A stretch of DNA of 54,922 bases from Streptomyces luteolus (GTDB taxonomy: Bacteria > Actinomycetota > Actinomycetes > Streptomycetales > Streptomycetaceae): the NCBI RefSeq assembly GCF_029968015.1, contig NZ_JASCIS010000052.1:1-54922 (forward strand), given 5' to 3'. The position numbers and the translations under genes are program-made. Under the pieces are notes generated by a model, which made no database searches, had not been told where the DNA came from, and saw only the letters and a program-made list of their open reading frames with translations. This document shows positions 14,760 to 22,356 of this stretch, piece by piece. Position 1 is the first letter of the stretch, and each line of letters opens with the position of its first letter.

Positions 14760-15878
14760 CGCTCGCTGTCGGCTGATCGTCCGAGTCACGCCCGCCGCGA
14801 TCGTCGTCGCGAGCACCCAGCCGGTGACGATCAGCCCGTACGCGAGCGCGTTGGAAGGGCGGTGACTCCTCGGGTTTGAGGGCGCGCGGCACGTCGAGAG
14901 CGAACGCGACCGTGCCGACGAGCAGCGGCGACGCGAGCCGGCCGGCCGCCCGCACGGGCCGGAATCCGTAGCCGACCGCTGCGTCCTGCAGATGGCCCCA
15001 GCCCTGGCGTACGCGGGCAGGGTCGCCCGGTGCCGGCGCTGCTTGGAGGCGGTGCTCGGCGGGTTCGTGCGGGTCGAGCGTGGCGTAGCCGAGTCCGTCG
15101 AGGCGGACCACGTCCGGGTAGGTGGCGGGTGCGATGTGCAGGAGCTCTATCTGTGAGCGGCGCAGGGTCAGCTCGCCGTCGATCCGGTCCGCCTCGCGCA
15201 GCCACAGCTCACCGACGACGGCGCTGCTGACCCTGAGGGCCGTACCGCCGGGGTTGGCGAACCGGGCGAAGGCGAAGTTGAGTTGGCCGGGTACGCGCAC
15301 CCCGCGCGCGAGCCGGGGGCCCCACAGGTCGTGACCGAAACGGACGGCGACGCCTTCGGCCCACCGCTCGCAGTCGCATGCCGTGCAGGTTGGAGCACGG
15401 GTTCGCCCAACTCCCGTCCGGGTCGGCCGAGTTCGGCCGGGTCGAGGAAGAACGCGCCGGACAGCTGAGCCCCGCCGAGCCGTACCGGTCCGGGGATCCG
15501 GCAACCGGTGATGCGCAGCACTCCGTCGACGCGGACGGTGGCGGCGTGCAGTGCGGGCAGCGTGCAGCCGCTGAGGTCGATCTGGCGCAACCGCGCGCCG
15601 TACAGGTCGAGCGGCTCCTCGAACGTACAGGCCGGCAGGCTGATCGCGGACTCCGCGACGGCGTACCGCAGATCCAGTTTCCCGGTGATCAGGGCGCCGG
15701 TGACGCGCAGGGCGGCCACGTCGTCGTCGCGCCGGTTGTCGCCGAGGAGAAGGCCGCGCAGCACCTCGGCGCGCAGGGCCCGGCTCTCCTCCGGCTCGCC
15801 GGCCAGGTCGACCCTGCCGCCGTGCGGAAACGCCTCCCACACCCGTCGCTCACTGCCCGTCAGCTCACTGATCTCCAC
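14760..15878 (-). pseudogene. frameshifted and deleted membrane-associated oxidoreductase gene
   Basis: Three reading frames together spell one known Streptomyces family (pentapeptide-like repeats plus C-terminal membrane segments). Frame a, from GTG 15878, reads VEISELTGSERRVWEAFPHG ... LDLYGARLRQIDLSGCTLPA and GPVRLGGAQLSGAFFLD up to EPVLQ. Frame b resumes at VPGQLNFAFARFANPGGTAL ... IELLHIAPATYPDVVRLDGL ... WGHLQDAAVGYGFRP. Frame c ends ALAYGLIVTGWVLATTIAAG with VTRTISRQ near 14766. About 70, 35 and 40 residues are lost at the junctions. The last frame runs without a stop into the exporter gene. Confidence 0.82.
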
Positions 15879-15938
15879 CGCGTGACTCTCACCCGGGAGT
15901 CGGCGGCGGTCAACCAACTGTCCGACAGGCGCGCACTG

Positions 15939-16004
15939 TTGTCCGCAGAGCGCTCACCACATAAGAATGCGCATGACAAAGCCGAGGGCGCCAAGGCCCT
16001 CGGC
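15939..16004 (+). promoter_or_regulatory. candidate promoter and leader hairpin of the protease gene
   Basis: TTGTCC (15939-15944), 17 nt, TAAGAA (15962-15967). A perfect 9-bp hairpin, GCCGAGGGC / GCCCTCGGC (15981-16004), lies just before the GAGGGG Shine-Dalgarno and could stabilise the mRNA or tune translation. Confidence 0.4.
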
Positions 16005-16022
16005 CACAGAGGGGACCCCCAC

Positions 16023-16949
16023 ATGAAGAAACCTCTCGTCGGCGCGTTCGCGGCAGCGCTGCTGCTCGCGGGAGCGGGCGCCGCACCCGCCGCGGCGCAG
16101 GCCGAGCCCTCCGATACGCCCGCTGCGCCCGGCAAGTCGGCGACCGGCACCGAACTCGGCGCCGGACTGGACCAGTTGCTCGGCAAGGCGAAGAAGAAGC
16201 CGAAGGCCGTGGACTTCGCCGGGACGGTGGCGCTCAGCAACTGTTCCGGCTCGGTCGTCCGCACCCCGGACGCCGAGGCGGGCGACCCGGCGCTCGTGAT
16301 GTCCAACGGGCACTGCCTGGAGGGCGGGATGCCCGGCCCGGGCGAGGTCCTCGTGGACCAGCCGTCCAGCCGCACCTTCGACCTGCTGAACGCCTCGGGC
16401 GCCGAGATCGGCACGCTGAAGGCGAGCAAGCTGGCGTACGGCACGATGACCGACACGGACGTCTCGCTGTACGAACTCACCGATACGTACGAGCAGATCG
16501 AGAGCGAGTACGGCATCAAGGCCCTGGAGCTGAACGCGGAGCACCCCACCGCGGGCACCGCGATCACGGTCGTCTCCGGGTACTGGAAGAAGACGTACAG
16601 CTGTGACATCGACGGGTTCGTGCACACCCTCAAGGAGGGCGACTGGACCTGGAAGGACTCGGTCCGCTACACCGACGCCTGCAAGACGATAGGCGGCACC
16701 TCGGGCTCCCCGGTCGTGGACGACGCCACCGGCAAGGTGGTCGCCGTCAACAACACCGGCAATGAGAGCGGCGAGGAGTGCACGGTCAACAACCCGTGCG
16801 AGGTGGACGAGAACGGCGAGGTGACCGTCCGCAAGGGCATCAACTACGGCCAGCAGACGTACCAGATGGTGCCGTGCGTGGGCGCGGGCAGCAAGATCGA
16901 CCTGGACGCGGAGGGCTGCGGGCTGCCGAAGCCGGGCGCGGGCAAGTAG
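16023..16949 (+). CDS. secreted trypsin-like serine protease
   Basis: This 308-residue protein starts at ATG 16023 with a signal peptide (MKKPLVGAFAAALLLAGAGA, APAAAQA). The catalytic triad of an S1-type protease is visible: His in VMSNGHCLEGG, Asp in TMTDTDVSLYELT and Ser in GGTSGSPVVDDATG. Four or more Cys can form disulfides (NCSGSV/GHCL, YSCD/TDACK). It is secreted and probably degrades extracellular protein. The stop codon lies in a three-copy 9-bp repeat (GCCAAGTAG) and is followed by a strong terminator. Confidence 0.92.
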   Translation: MKKPLVGAFAAALLLAGAGAAPAAAQAEPSDTPAAPGKSATGTELGAGLDQLLGKAKKKPKAVDFAGTVALSNCSGSVVRTPDAEAGDPALVMSNGHCLEGGMPGPGEVLVDQPSSRTFDLLNASGAEIGTLKASKLAYGTMTDTDVSLYELTDTYEQIESEYGIKALELNAEHPTAGTAITVVSGYWKKTYSCDIDGFVHTLKEGDWTWKDSVRYTDACKTIGGTSGSPVVDDATGKVVAVNNTGNESGEECTVNNPCEVDENGEVTVRKGINYGQQTYQMVPCVGAGSKIDLDAEGCGLPKPGAGK

Positions 16950-17826
16950 GCCAAGTAGGCCAAGTAGCCATGCATGAGGGCGGGTCGGGGCCGATGGCGG
17001 CCCCGACCCGCCTTCGTCGCTCCCGTCCGAGCAGCAGTTCCTCCACCCGCTCCACCGCCCTCACCAGGGGCTCGGGTTCCGGGGCGAGGCCCGTCAGGAC
17101 GGCGTCGAGGTCACGCAGTCCTGCGCGGACGAGGAGCGTCTTCTCGTTCGTGACCCACTCCCCGCGCTCCGCGAGCACCGCGTGCGCCGCCTCGGCCGCG
17201 GCGACGGCGAGCGCACCCGCGACCTCGGTGAGGCGGCCGTACGGGGCGTGGTTGGCCTTGGCGTACATGAGGGTGAGCGCCGCGCGTCCGCGCCACACCT
17301 CCGGGGCCGCGGCCCGCAGTGCCCGCGGGTAGGCGGGGCGCGGGAGTTCGCCGCGCAGCACGCGGTTGACGGCCAGTTCGGCGACGACCAGGTAGCTGGG
17401 GATGCCGGCCAGGTGGAACATCAGCGGCTCCCAGCGGAACCTGCCCTGTCCGGCGTCGGCCAGTTCGCGCTCGACGACGTCCAGGTCGCGGTAGTGCACG
17501 TCCACGCGGCGGCCCTCGACGGTGAGCCAGGCCCCGCCGTTGAAGACGCCGCCGCCCCAGCCGCCGATCTCGGAGACCTCGCCCTCCCAGCCGAACTCGT
17601 GTGCCGTAAGGCGGAGTTGCTCGGGGTGGAAGGAGACGCTCGCCGTGTCGCGGTAGTACACGGCCAGATCCCAGTCGCTCTCGGCGGTGTGGGTGCCCTG
17701 GGCGCGCGAGCCGCCGAGGGTGACGGCCTCGACGGCGGGCAGTGCGGAGAGGCGGTCGGCGAGGCGGTTGAGGAAAGCCTCATCGGTGTCGCCGTCGGCC
17801 GTGGGGGTGGTGGCGCTGTGCTCCAT
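16840..17826 (-). CDS. nucleotidyltransferase domain protein with read-through C-terminus
   Basis: This protein of 328 residues in the open frame has a polymerase-beta-type nucleotidyltransferase motif, VTLGGSRAQGTHTAESDWDL with AVYY (GS-x-DxD), and DVHYRDLDVV with the third acidic residue. Similar proteins transfer NMP to small molecules or act in antibiotic tolerance; the substrate is not known. A TAGCTT box 6 nt before ATG 17826 suggests a leaderless mRNA. The family-like part ends near VEELLLGRERRRR. The remaining 50 or so residues (SCMATWPTWPTCPRPAS...) are antisense to the protease terminator and 3' end, so the original stop was probably lost. Confidence 0.8.
   Translation of the reverse strand: MEHSATTPTADGDTDEAFLNRLADRLSALPAVEAVTLGGSRAQGTHTAESDWDLAVYYRDTASVSFHPEQLRLTAHEFGWEGEVSEIGGWGGGVFNGGAWLTVEGRRVDVHYRDLDVVERELADAGQGRFRWEPLMFHLAGIPSYLVVAELAVNRVLRGELPRPAYPRALRAAAPEVWRGRAALTLMYAKANHAPYGRLTEVAGALAVAAAEAAHAVLAERGEWVTNEKTLLVRAGLRDLDAVLTGLAPEPEPLVRAVERVEELLLGRERRRRVGAAIGPDPPSCMATWPTWPTCPRPASAARSPPRPGRSCCPRPRTAPSGTSAGRS
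16942..16969. repeat. 9-bp tandem repeat across the protease stop codon
   Basis: There are three near-perfect copies of GCCAAGTAG; each copy supplies a TAG in the protease frame, so the stop has been multiplied. Confidence 0.85.
16979..17012. terminator. rho-independent-type hairpin after the protease gene
   Basis: A 14-bp perfect stem, GGCGGGTCGGGGCC / GGCCCCGACCCGCC, has a 6-nt loop. No T-run follows, which is usual in Streptomyces. It lies inside the extended 3' end of the convergent nucleotidyltransferase frame. Confidence 0.8.
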
Positions 17827-17832
17827 AGGGCC

Positions 17833-17838
17833 AAGCTA
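17833..17838 (-). promoter_or_regulatory. -10 box of a leaderless promoter (nucleotidyltransferase)
   Basis: TAGCTT-N6-ATG on the minus strand; no Shine-Dalgarno is present between box and start. Confidence 0.45.
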
Positions 17839-17909
17839 GCGGCGCCCGCGTACGGCCCTCGATCGAAATTCCGTGGCCCCGGCGGGTGTTGTCCCCTCAT
17901 GATGCCCCA

Positions 17910-18530
17910 ATGAGTCAAAGTGACCACAAAGACGCGGTGGCGATCGCCGCCAGGAGCATCCGCGCCCACCACACCGCCGACACCGTCACCGTCTACCAGG
18001 CCTACTCCCCCGCCATCGGCGTCCCCGCCGCCCGCGACGGCCGCTTCCCCGCCGCGTGGAAGCGGGACCGGATGACCTGGGTCAAGCCGTCGTTCCTGTG
18101 GATGATGTACCGCTGCGGCTGGGCCACCAAGGACGGCCAGCAGACCGTGCTCGCCGTCGAGATCGACCGTACGGGCTTCGAGTGGGCGCTGCGGAACGCC
18201 TGCCTGTCGCACTACGACCGGGACCTGCACGCCGACCACGAGGCATGGCGCCGGGAACTGCGGTCCGCGCCCGCGCGCGTGCAGTGGGACCCGGAACGCG
18301 ACATCCGCCTCCGGCCGCTCCCGTACCGTTCGCTCCAGCTCGGCCTGGCCGGGGAGGCGACGCGGCGGTACGCGGACGAGTGGATCGTCTCCCTCACCGA
18401 CGTCACCGAAACCGCCCACACCGTGCACGCGCTCGTACGGGAGGGCCAACTGGAGGCGGCACGGGGGATGTTGCCCAAGGAGCGGGAGTATCCGGTGGCG
18501 GCGGGTCTGCTTGCACACCTGGGGGCGTAG
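17910..18530 (+). CDS. DUF4291 domain protein
   Basis: This 206-residue protein matches DUF4291 across its whole length: VTVYQAYSPAIGVPAARDGR, MTWVKPSFLWMMYRCGWATK, LAVEIDRTGFEWALRNACLS, VQWDPERDIRLRPLPYRSLQ and YADEWIVSLTDVTE. The family has no established function; it is a soluble protein. ATG 17910 is used; a TTG eight codons upstream is in frame. It is divergent from the nucleotidyltransferase by 83 bp. A GC-rich tandem repeat follows its stop codon. Confidence 0.9.
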   Translation: MSQSDHKDAVAIAARSIRAHHTADTVTVYQAYSPAIGVPAARDGRFPAAWKRDRMTWVKPSFLWMMYRCGWATKDGQQTVLAVEIDRTGFEWALRNACLSHYDRDLHADHEAWRRELRSAPARVQWDPERDIRLRPLPYRSLQLGLAGEATRRYADEWIVSLTDVTETAHTVHALVREGQLEAARGMLPKEREYPVAAGLLAHLGA

Positions 18531-18532
18531 GC

Positions 18533-18657
18533 CGTCCTCGCTGTCCTCGCCTCGCCGCCGTCCTCGCCGTCCTCGCCGCCCTCGCCGCGCCGGCGTCCTC
18601 GCCGTCCTCGCCGTCCTCGCCGTCCTCGCCGTCCTCGCCGTCCTCGCCGTCCTCGCC
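18533..18657. repeat. 9-bp tandem repeat between convergent genes
   Basis: Seven perfect copies of GTCCTCGCC occupy 18595-18657, and degenerate copies extend left to the stop of the DUF4291 gene. The array fills nearly the whole space up to the stop of the oxidoreductase gene (18668). Confidence 0.95.
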
Positions 18658-18667
18658 GAGGAGAGGC

Positions 18668-19606
18668 TCAGACCGTCAGCACGATCTTCCCGCGCGTCCG
18701 CCCCTCCTGGCTGAGCCGCCATGCCTCCGCCGCGCTCTCCAGCGGCAGCGCGTGGTCCACGTGCACGGTGAGCTTCCCCGCGTCGGCGAGCCCCGCGAGC
18801 TCCGTGAGGCCCTCCGCGTCCGGGCGGACCCACACGTGGTGGCCGCCCAGGCCCAGGACATCGCCGTCCGCGATGGACGCCAGACGGGCGGAACGGGCGC
18901 CCTGCGGGGCCCGCTTGAGCAGCGGCACGGACACCTCGGCCACCCCGCCGCCGACGAAGTCGAGGACAGCGTCCACCCCATCGGGCGCCAGCGCGCGGAC
19001 GCGGTCGACGAGCCCGTCCCCGTACGTCACCGGCTCGGCGCCAAGGTCGCGCAGGAAGGCGTGGTTGCGCTCGCTCGCGGTGCCGATCACCCGGGCGCCC
19101 GCGGCCACCGCGATCTGCACGCCGAACGATCCGACGCCGCCCGCGGCCGCGTGGATCAGGACCGTGTCACCGGCGCCCACGCCGACCCGGCGCAGCGACT
19201 GCAGCGCGGTCAGCCCGGCGAGCGGGACGCCCGCGGTCTGGTTCCAGTCGAGCGCGGCGGGCTTCTTCGCGAGCATCCGTACGCTCGCCGAGACCTGCTC
19301 CGCGTACCCGCCGTTCTGCGCCCAGTCCTTGCGGATGTAGCCGTACACCTCGTCGCCCGGGGTGAACTCGCACGCGTCGAGCCCGTTCGCCTCCACCACG
19401 CCCGCCACGTCCCAGCCGGGGATCAGCGGGAACCGCGTCTCCATGACCGGGTCGAGGCCGCCCGCGGCGAGCTTCCAGTCGACCGGGTTCACGCCCGCCG
19501 CGCGGACGCGGACCAGGACCTCGCCCGGGGCCACCTTGGGCTCCGCGAGATCGGCGACGCGCAGGGCGTCGGGGGATCCGTAGCTGTCGAGTGCGATTGC
19601 CTTCAT
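18668..19606 (-). CDS. NAD(P)-dependent zinc-free medium-chain oxidoreductase (quinone oxidoreductase-like)
   Basis: This 312-residue enzyme is of the MDR superfamily. The N-terminal GroES-like domain (EVLVRVRAAGVNPVDWKLAA, PLIPGWDVAGVVEANG, FTPGDEVYGYI) is followed by a Rossmann domain with HAAAGGVGSFGVQIAVAAGA. The zinc-binding Cys of alcohol dehydrogenases are absent, which fits quinone or enone reductases. ATG 19606 has GGGGAG upstream. It is divergent from the RidA gene, with about 130 bp between the starts. Confidence 0.9.
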   Translation of the reverse strand: MKAIALDSYGSPDALRVADLAEPKVAPGEVLVRVRAAGVNPVDWKLAAGGLDPVMETRFPLIPGWDVAGVVEANGLDACEFTPGDEVYGYIRKDWAQNGGYAEQVSASVRMLAKKPAALDWNQTAGVPLAGLTALQSLRRVGVGAGDTVLIHAAAGGVGSFGVQIAVAAGARVIGTASERNHAFLRDLGAEPVTYGDGLVDRVRALAPDGVDAVLDFVGGGVAEVSVPLLKRAPQGARSARLASIADGDVLGLGGHHVWVRPDAEGLTELAGLADAGKLTVHVDHALPLESAAEAWRLSQEGRTRGKIVLTV

Positions 19607-19736
19607 GGTGGGCGCAACTCCCCGGTGGTACTGAGCGTTCCCGGCGAAATTCGGGTGCGAGGGGCAGTCCCTCCCGTACATGATCCGATCGGTAGTCCCC
19701 GCAGGCATGTCGGCAGGCGTTCAGGAGGCCGCACCC

Positions 19737-20147
19737 GTGATCAGGCGCAGCGTCGTCCCCACTCTCTTCACCCCGCCCCGGTACACCCACGCGTCCGTCG
19801 TCGAGGCGGGCACGCGGCTCGCGTTCCTCGCCGGTTCGGTGCCGCTCGACGCTCGGGGCGAGCTGGTCGGCCCCGGCGACCATGTGGCGCAGGCCCGGCA
19901 GGTGATCGCCAACCTGGAGGAGCAGGTGAAGGCGGTCGGCAGCGACCTCTCGCTCGTCGCGTACACCGATGTGTACGTGGTCGCGGACGAGCCGGGGCCG
20001 CTCTCCGAGGTCTGGCGGATCGTCGAGGAGTCCGGCCTCGCCACGGGCGCCTCGGGCCCGCACTCCTCGACCCTGATCGGCGTCCCGACGCTGGGCTATC
20101 CGGGGCAGCTGGTGGAGATCACGGCGACGGCGGTCGTGCCGGACTGA
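19737..20147 (+). CDS. RidA family protein (Rid/YjgF)
   Basis: This 136-residue protein of the RidA/YjgF/UK114 family reads RYTHASVVEAGTRLAFLAGS, DHVAQARQVIANLEEQVKAV and HSSTLIGVPTLGYPGQLVEI. Members of this group hydrolyse reactive enamine/imine intermediates, or related substrates. The Arg that binds the carboxylate in true RidA (IRxCVE-like segment) is not obvious, so it is better called a Rid-family member. The start is GTG 19737, chosen for the strong AGGAGG 8 nt upstream; ATG 19707 is an alternative. Confidence 0.87.
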   Translation: MIRRSVVPTLFTPPRYTHASVVEAGTRLAFLAGSVPLDARGELVGPGDHVAQARQVIANLEEQVKAVGSDLSLVAYTDVYVVADEPGPLSEVWRIVEESGLATGASGPHSSTLIGVPTLGYPGQLVEITATAVVPD

Positions 20148-20160
20148 CCGCCCGCAGGCG

Positions 20161-20316
20161 GTGTCCGGCCCAGGTCGTGTCCGGCCCAGGTCGTGCCCGG
20201 CCCAGGTCGTGTCCGGCCCAGCTGGTGTCCGGTCTAGGCCGTGTCCGGCCCAGCTGGTGTCCGGCCTAGGCCGTGTCCGGCCCAGCTGGTGTCCGGCCTA
20301 GAGCGTGTCCGGCCGC
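20161..20316. repeat. 16-bp tandem repeat, ten copies
   Basis: The unit GTGTCCGGCC(C/T)AG followed by three or four variable bases starts every 16 bp at 20161, 20177, 20193 and so on to 20305. Copies alternate between two sub-types (GGTC and CTG endings). It fills the gap between the convergent RidA and nitrate transporter genes and enters the last codons of the latter. Confidence 0.95.
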
Positions 20317-21521
20317 ACCGCCCGCATTCGCCCGTACGCGTACACGCAGCCCGCGAGCGCCAGGTCGGACAGGAGCATGAAGCCGATCGAGTACGAGTCC
20401 TTGGCGCTGTAGATCGCGCCCATCACCAGCGGCGGTACGAAGCCGCCGAGGCCTCCGACCGCGCCCACGATGCCGGTGACGGAGCCGACCTGGGGCTGCG
20501 GCGTGACCTGCGCGACCATCGCGAACACGCTGCCGCTCGCGGCGCCGAGACCGGCGGCCATGCCGAGCAGGCAGATCGTGCCCATCGGCACGAGCGACGG
20601 GTCGAAGGCCTGCACGATCGCGAGCAGGGCCACCAGGACGAGCGCGCCGGCGGTGACCAGGGCCGGGTGGACGCGGTCCGAGAGCCAGCCGCCGATCGGC
20701 CGGAACACGACGGTGACCAGGGCGAACCCGGCCGCTCGGGTACCCGCGTCGGTGGGCGAGAGCTCGTACCAGGTCTTCAGGTACGTCGGCAGGTACACGC
20801 CGAACGCGACGACACCGCCGAAGCCGATCGCGTACAGCGCCGACAGCTCCCAGGTCACGCGCAGCCGTCCGGCCGAGCCGAGGCGGGAGGAGAGCGAGGC
20901 GGTGGGCACCGGCCGGTCGGGCCGGTCGGTGATCAGCAGCGCGCCGAGCACCGCGAACACGGCGAGGGCCGCGGCCACCACCAGGAAGGGCAGGTTCTCG
21001 CCGTGCTTCGCGATGCGCGGCGTGAAGTAGCCGGAGAGCGCGACGCCGCCCATGCCCATGCCGAAGACGCCGATCGCGAAGCCTCTTCTGGCGGGCGGGA
21101 ACCAGGAGTTGACCAGCGGCACACCGATCGCGAACGTCGTCCCGCCGAGCCCGAGCAGAAAGCCCACGCCGAGCAGTCCGGCGTAGGAGTTCTTGGCCGG
21201 GATGAGCAGCAGCACCGGCACGATGGTGAGCGCCGTGACCAGCGGGAACATCAGTCGGGCGCCGTAGCGGTCGGTGAGCGCGCCCACCGGGATACGGCCG
21301 ATCGAGCCGACGATCACCGGCACGGCGACCAGCAGCGACTGCTGGAAGGAGCTCAGGCCGAGCCGGTCCTGGTAGCCGCTGCTCAGGGGCGCGATCAGGT
21401 CCCAGGCCCAGAACGTCAAGGTGAAGCCGACGGTGGCCACGATCAGATTGCGGTAAGCGGCGGCACCGGGACCGGCGGGGGCGGCGGCAGCGGCGCGGGG
21501 GCTGTCAGCGGTGTCTGTCAC
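20298..21521 (-). CDS. narK: NarK-type nitrate/nitrite MFS transporter
   Basis: This 407-residue, 12-segment transporter of the nitrate/nitrite porter family carries FWAWDLIAPLSSGYQDRLGL, GRIPVGALTDRYGARLMFP (motif A), GLGGTTFAIGVPLVNSWFPP with RRGFAIGVFGMGMGGVALSG (nitrate signature region) and IGFGGVVAFGVYLPTYLKT. It would import nitrate or export nitrite. No nitrate reductase genes are adjacent. GTG 21521 is chosen because a TAACTT box lies 7 nt upstream (leaderless); a TTG three codons earlier is in frame. The C-terminal codons are part of the 16-bp repeat array. Confidence 0.92.
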   Translation of the reverse strand: MTDTADSPRAAAAAPAGPGAAAYRNLIVATVGFTLTFWAWDLIAPLSSGYQDRLGLSSFQQSLLVAVPVIVGSIGRIPVGALTDRYGARLMFPLVTALTIVPVLLLIPAKNSYAGLLGVGFLLGLGGTTFAIGVPLVNSWFPPARRGFAIGVFGMGMGGVALSGYFTPRIAKHGENLPFLVVAAALAVFAVLGALLITDRPDRPVPTASLSSRLGSAGRLRVTWELSALYAIGFGGVVAFGVYLPTYLKTWYELSPTDAGTRAAGFALVTVVFRPIGGWLSDRVHPALVTAGALVLVALLAIVQAFDPSLVPMGTICLLGMAAGLGAASGSVFAMVAQVTPQPQVGSVTGIVGAVGGLGGFVPPLVMGAIYSAKDSYSIGFMLLSDLALAGCVYAYGRMRAVRPDTL

Positions 21522-21528
21522 CCCGCCC

Positions 21529-21534
21529 AAGTTA
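21529..21534 (-). promoter_or_regulatory. -10 box of a leaderless promoter (narK)
   Basis: TAACTT-N7-GTG on the minus strand. No -35 was recognised. Confidence 0.4.
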
Positions 21535-21576
21535 GGCTCGCCGCACCTTTTGCGCAGTTCGACTGCTTTCCAGGGG

Positions 21577-22356
21577 TTATCGGGGTCGTTTCGGGCGTAC
21601 GGGGAGCCCGGCCGCCGTGGCCGCGTCGCTCAGGACCTCCCGGAGCATCGCGGGCGTGAGCCGTCCGGTGAACGTATTGCGCTGGCTGACGTGGAAGCAG
21701 CCGAACAAGTCGAGGGCGCCGGGCTCGCCCCGCAGGGTCGTACGAGCGCCGTGGCCGAAGGCGGGCCGGGGCCGGGGCACGTGCCAGCCCGCCGCCGCGA
21801 ACGCGGGCAGCACCGCCTGCCAGCCGAAGGTGCCGAGCACGACCGCCCCGCGCAGCGTGGGCGCGAGCAGCCGCAGCTCGTCCACCAGCCAGGGGCGGCA
21901 GTTGTCCCGCTCCTGCGGCGTCGGCTTGTTGGCGGGCGGGGCGCAGTGCACGGGCGCCGTGATCCGGACGCCGTACAGGGTCAGCCCGTCGTCGGCGGCG
22001 GTGGCGGTCGGCCGCGAGGCGAGTCCGATGTCGTACAGGGCCTGGTAGAGCACGTCGCCCGAGCGGTCGCCGGTGAACATCCGCCCGGTGCGGTTGGCGC
22101 CGTGCGCGGCGGGCGCCAGGCCGACGATCAGGAGGGCGGCGTCGGCGGGCCCGAAGCCGGGCACGGGCCGCCCCCAGTACGTCTCGTCGGCGAACGCGGC
22201 CCTCTTCGTACGGGCGACCTCCTCGCGCCAGGCGACGAGGCGGGGGCAGCGGCGGCAGTGGGACAGGTCCCGGTCGAGGGCGCCGAGCTCGGGATACGGC
22301 CAGGCGCCGGGAGGCGGGCCTGCCTCCCCGACGCCCTCCCCCGACGGCCTGCTCAC
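21577..22356 (-). CDS. uracil-DNA glycosylase, family 5 (UDGb)
   Basis: This 259-residue iron-sulfur glycosylase removes uracil and other deaminated bases. Motifs are IVGLAPAAHGANRTGRMFTG (motif 1, with the Ala-Pro-Ala variant typical of family 5) and CFHVSQRNTFTGRLT (motif 2, HVSxxNT). Cys pairs for the 4Fe-4S cluster are in LSHCRRCPRL and in PVHCAPPANKP...RDNCRPW. GTG 22356 overlaps the stop of the upstream SDR gene (GTGA), so the two are translationally coupled. It is convergent with nothing; narK lies downstream on the same strand. Confidence 0.93.
   Translation of the reverse strand: MSRPSGEGVGEAGPPPGAWPYPELGALDRDLSHCRRCPRLVAWREEVARTKRAAFADETYWGRPVPGFGPADAALLIVGLAPAAHGANRTGRMFTGDRSGDVLYQALYDIGLASRPTATAADDGLTLYGVRITAPVHCAPPANKPTPQERDNCRPWLVDELRLLAPTLRGAVVLGTFGWQAVLPAFAAAGWHVPRPRPAFGHGARTTLRGEPGALDLFGCFHVSQRNTFTGRLTPAMLREVLSDAATAAGLPVRPKRPR

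Noticed and set aside
18533..20316. CRISPR array
   Set aside because: The repeats are contiguous (9 or 16 bp) without spacers, and no cas genes are present.
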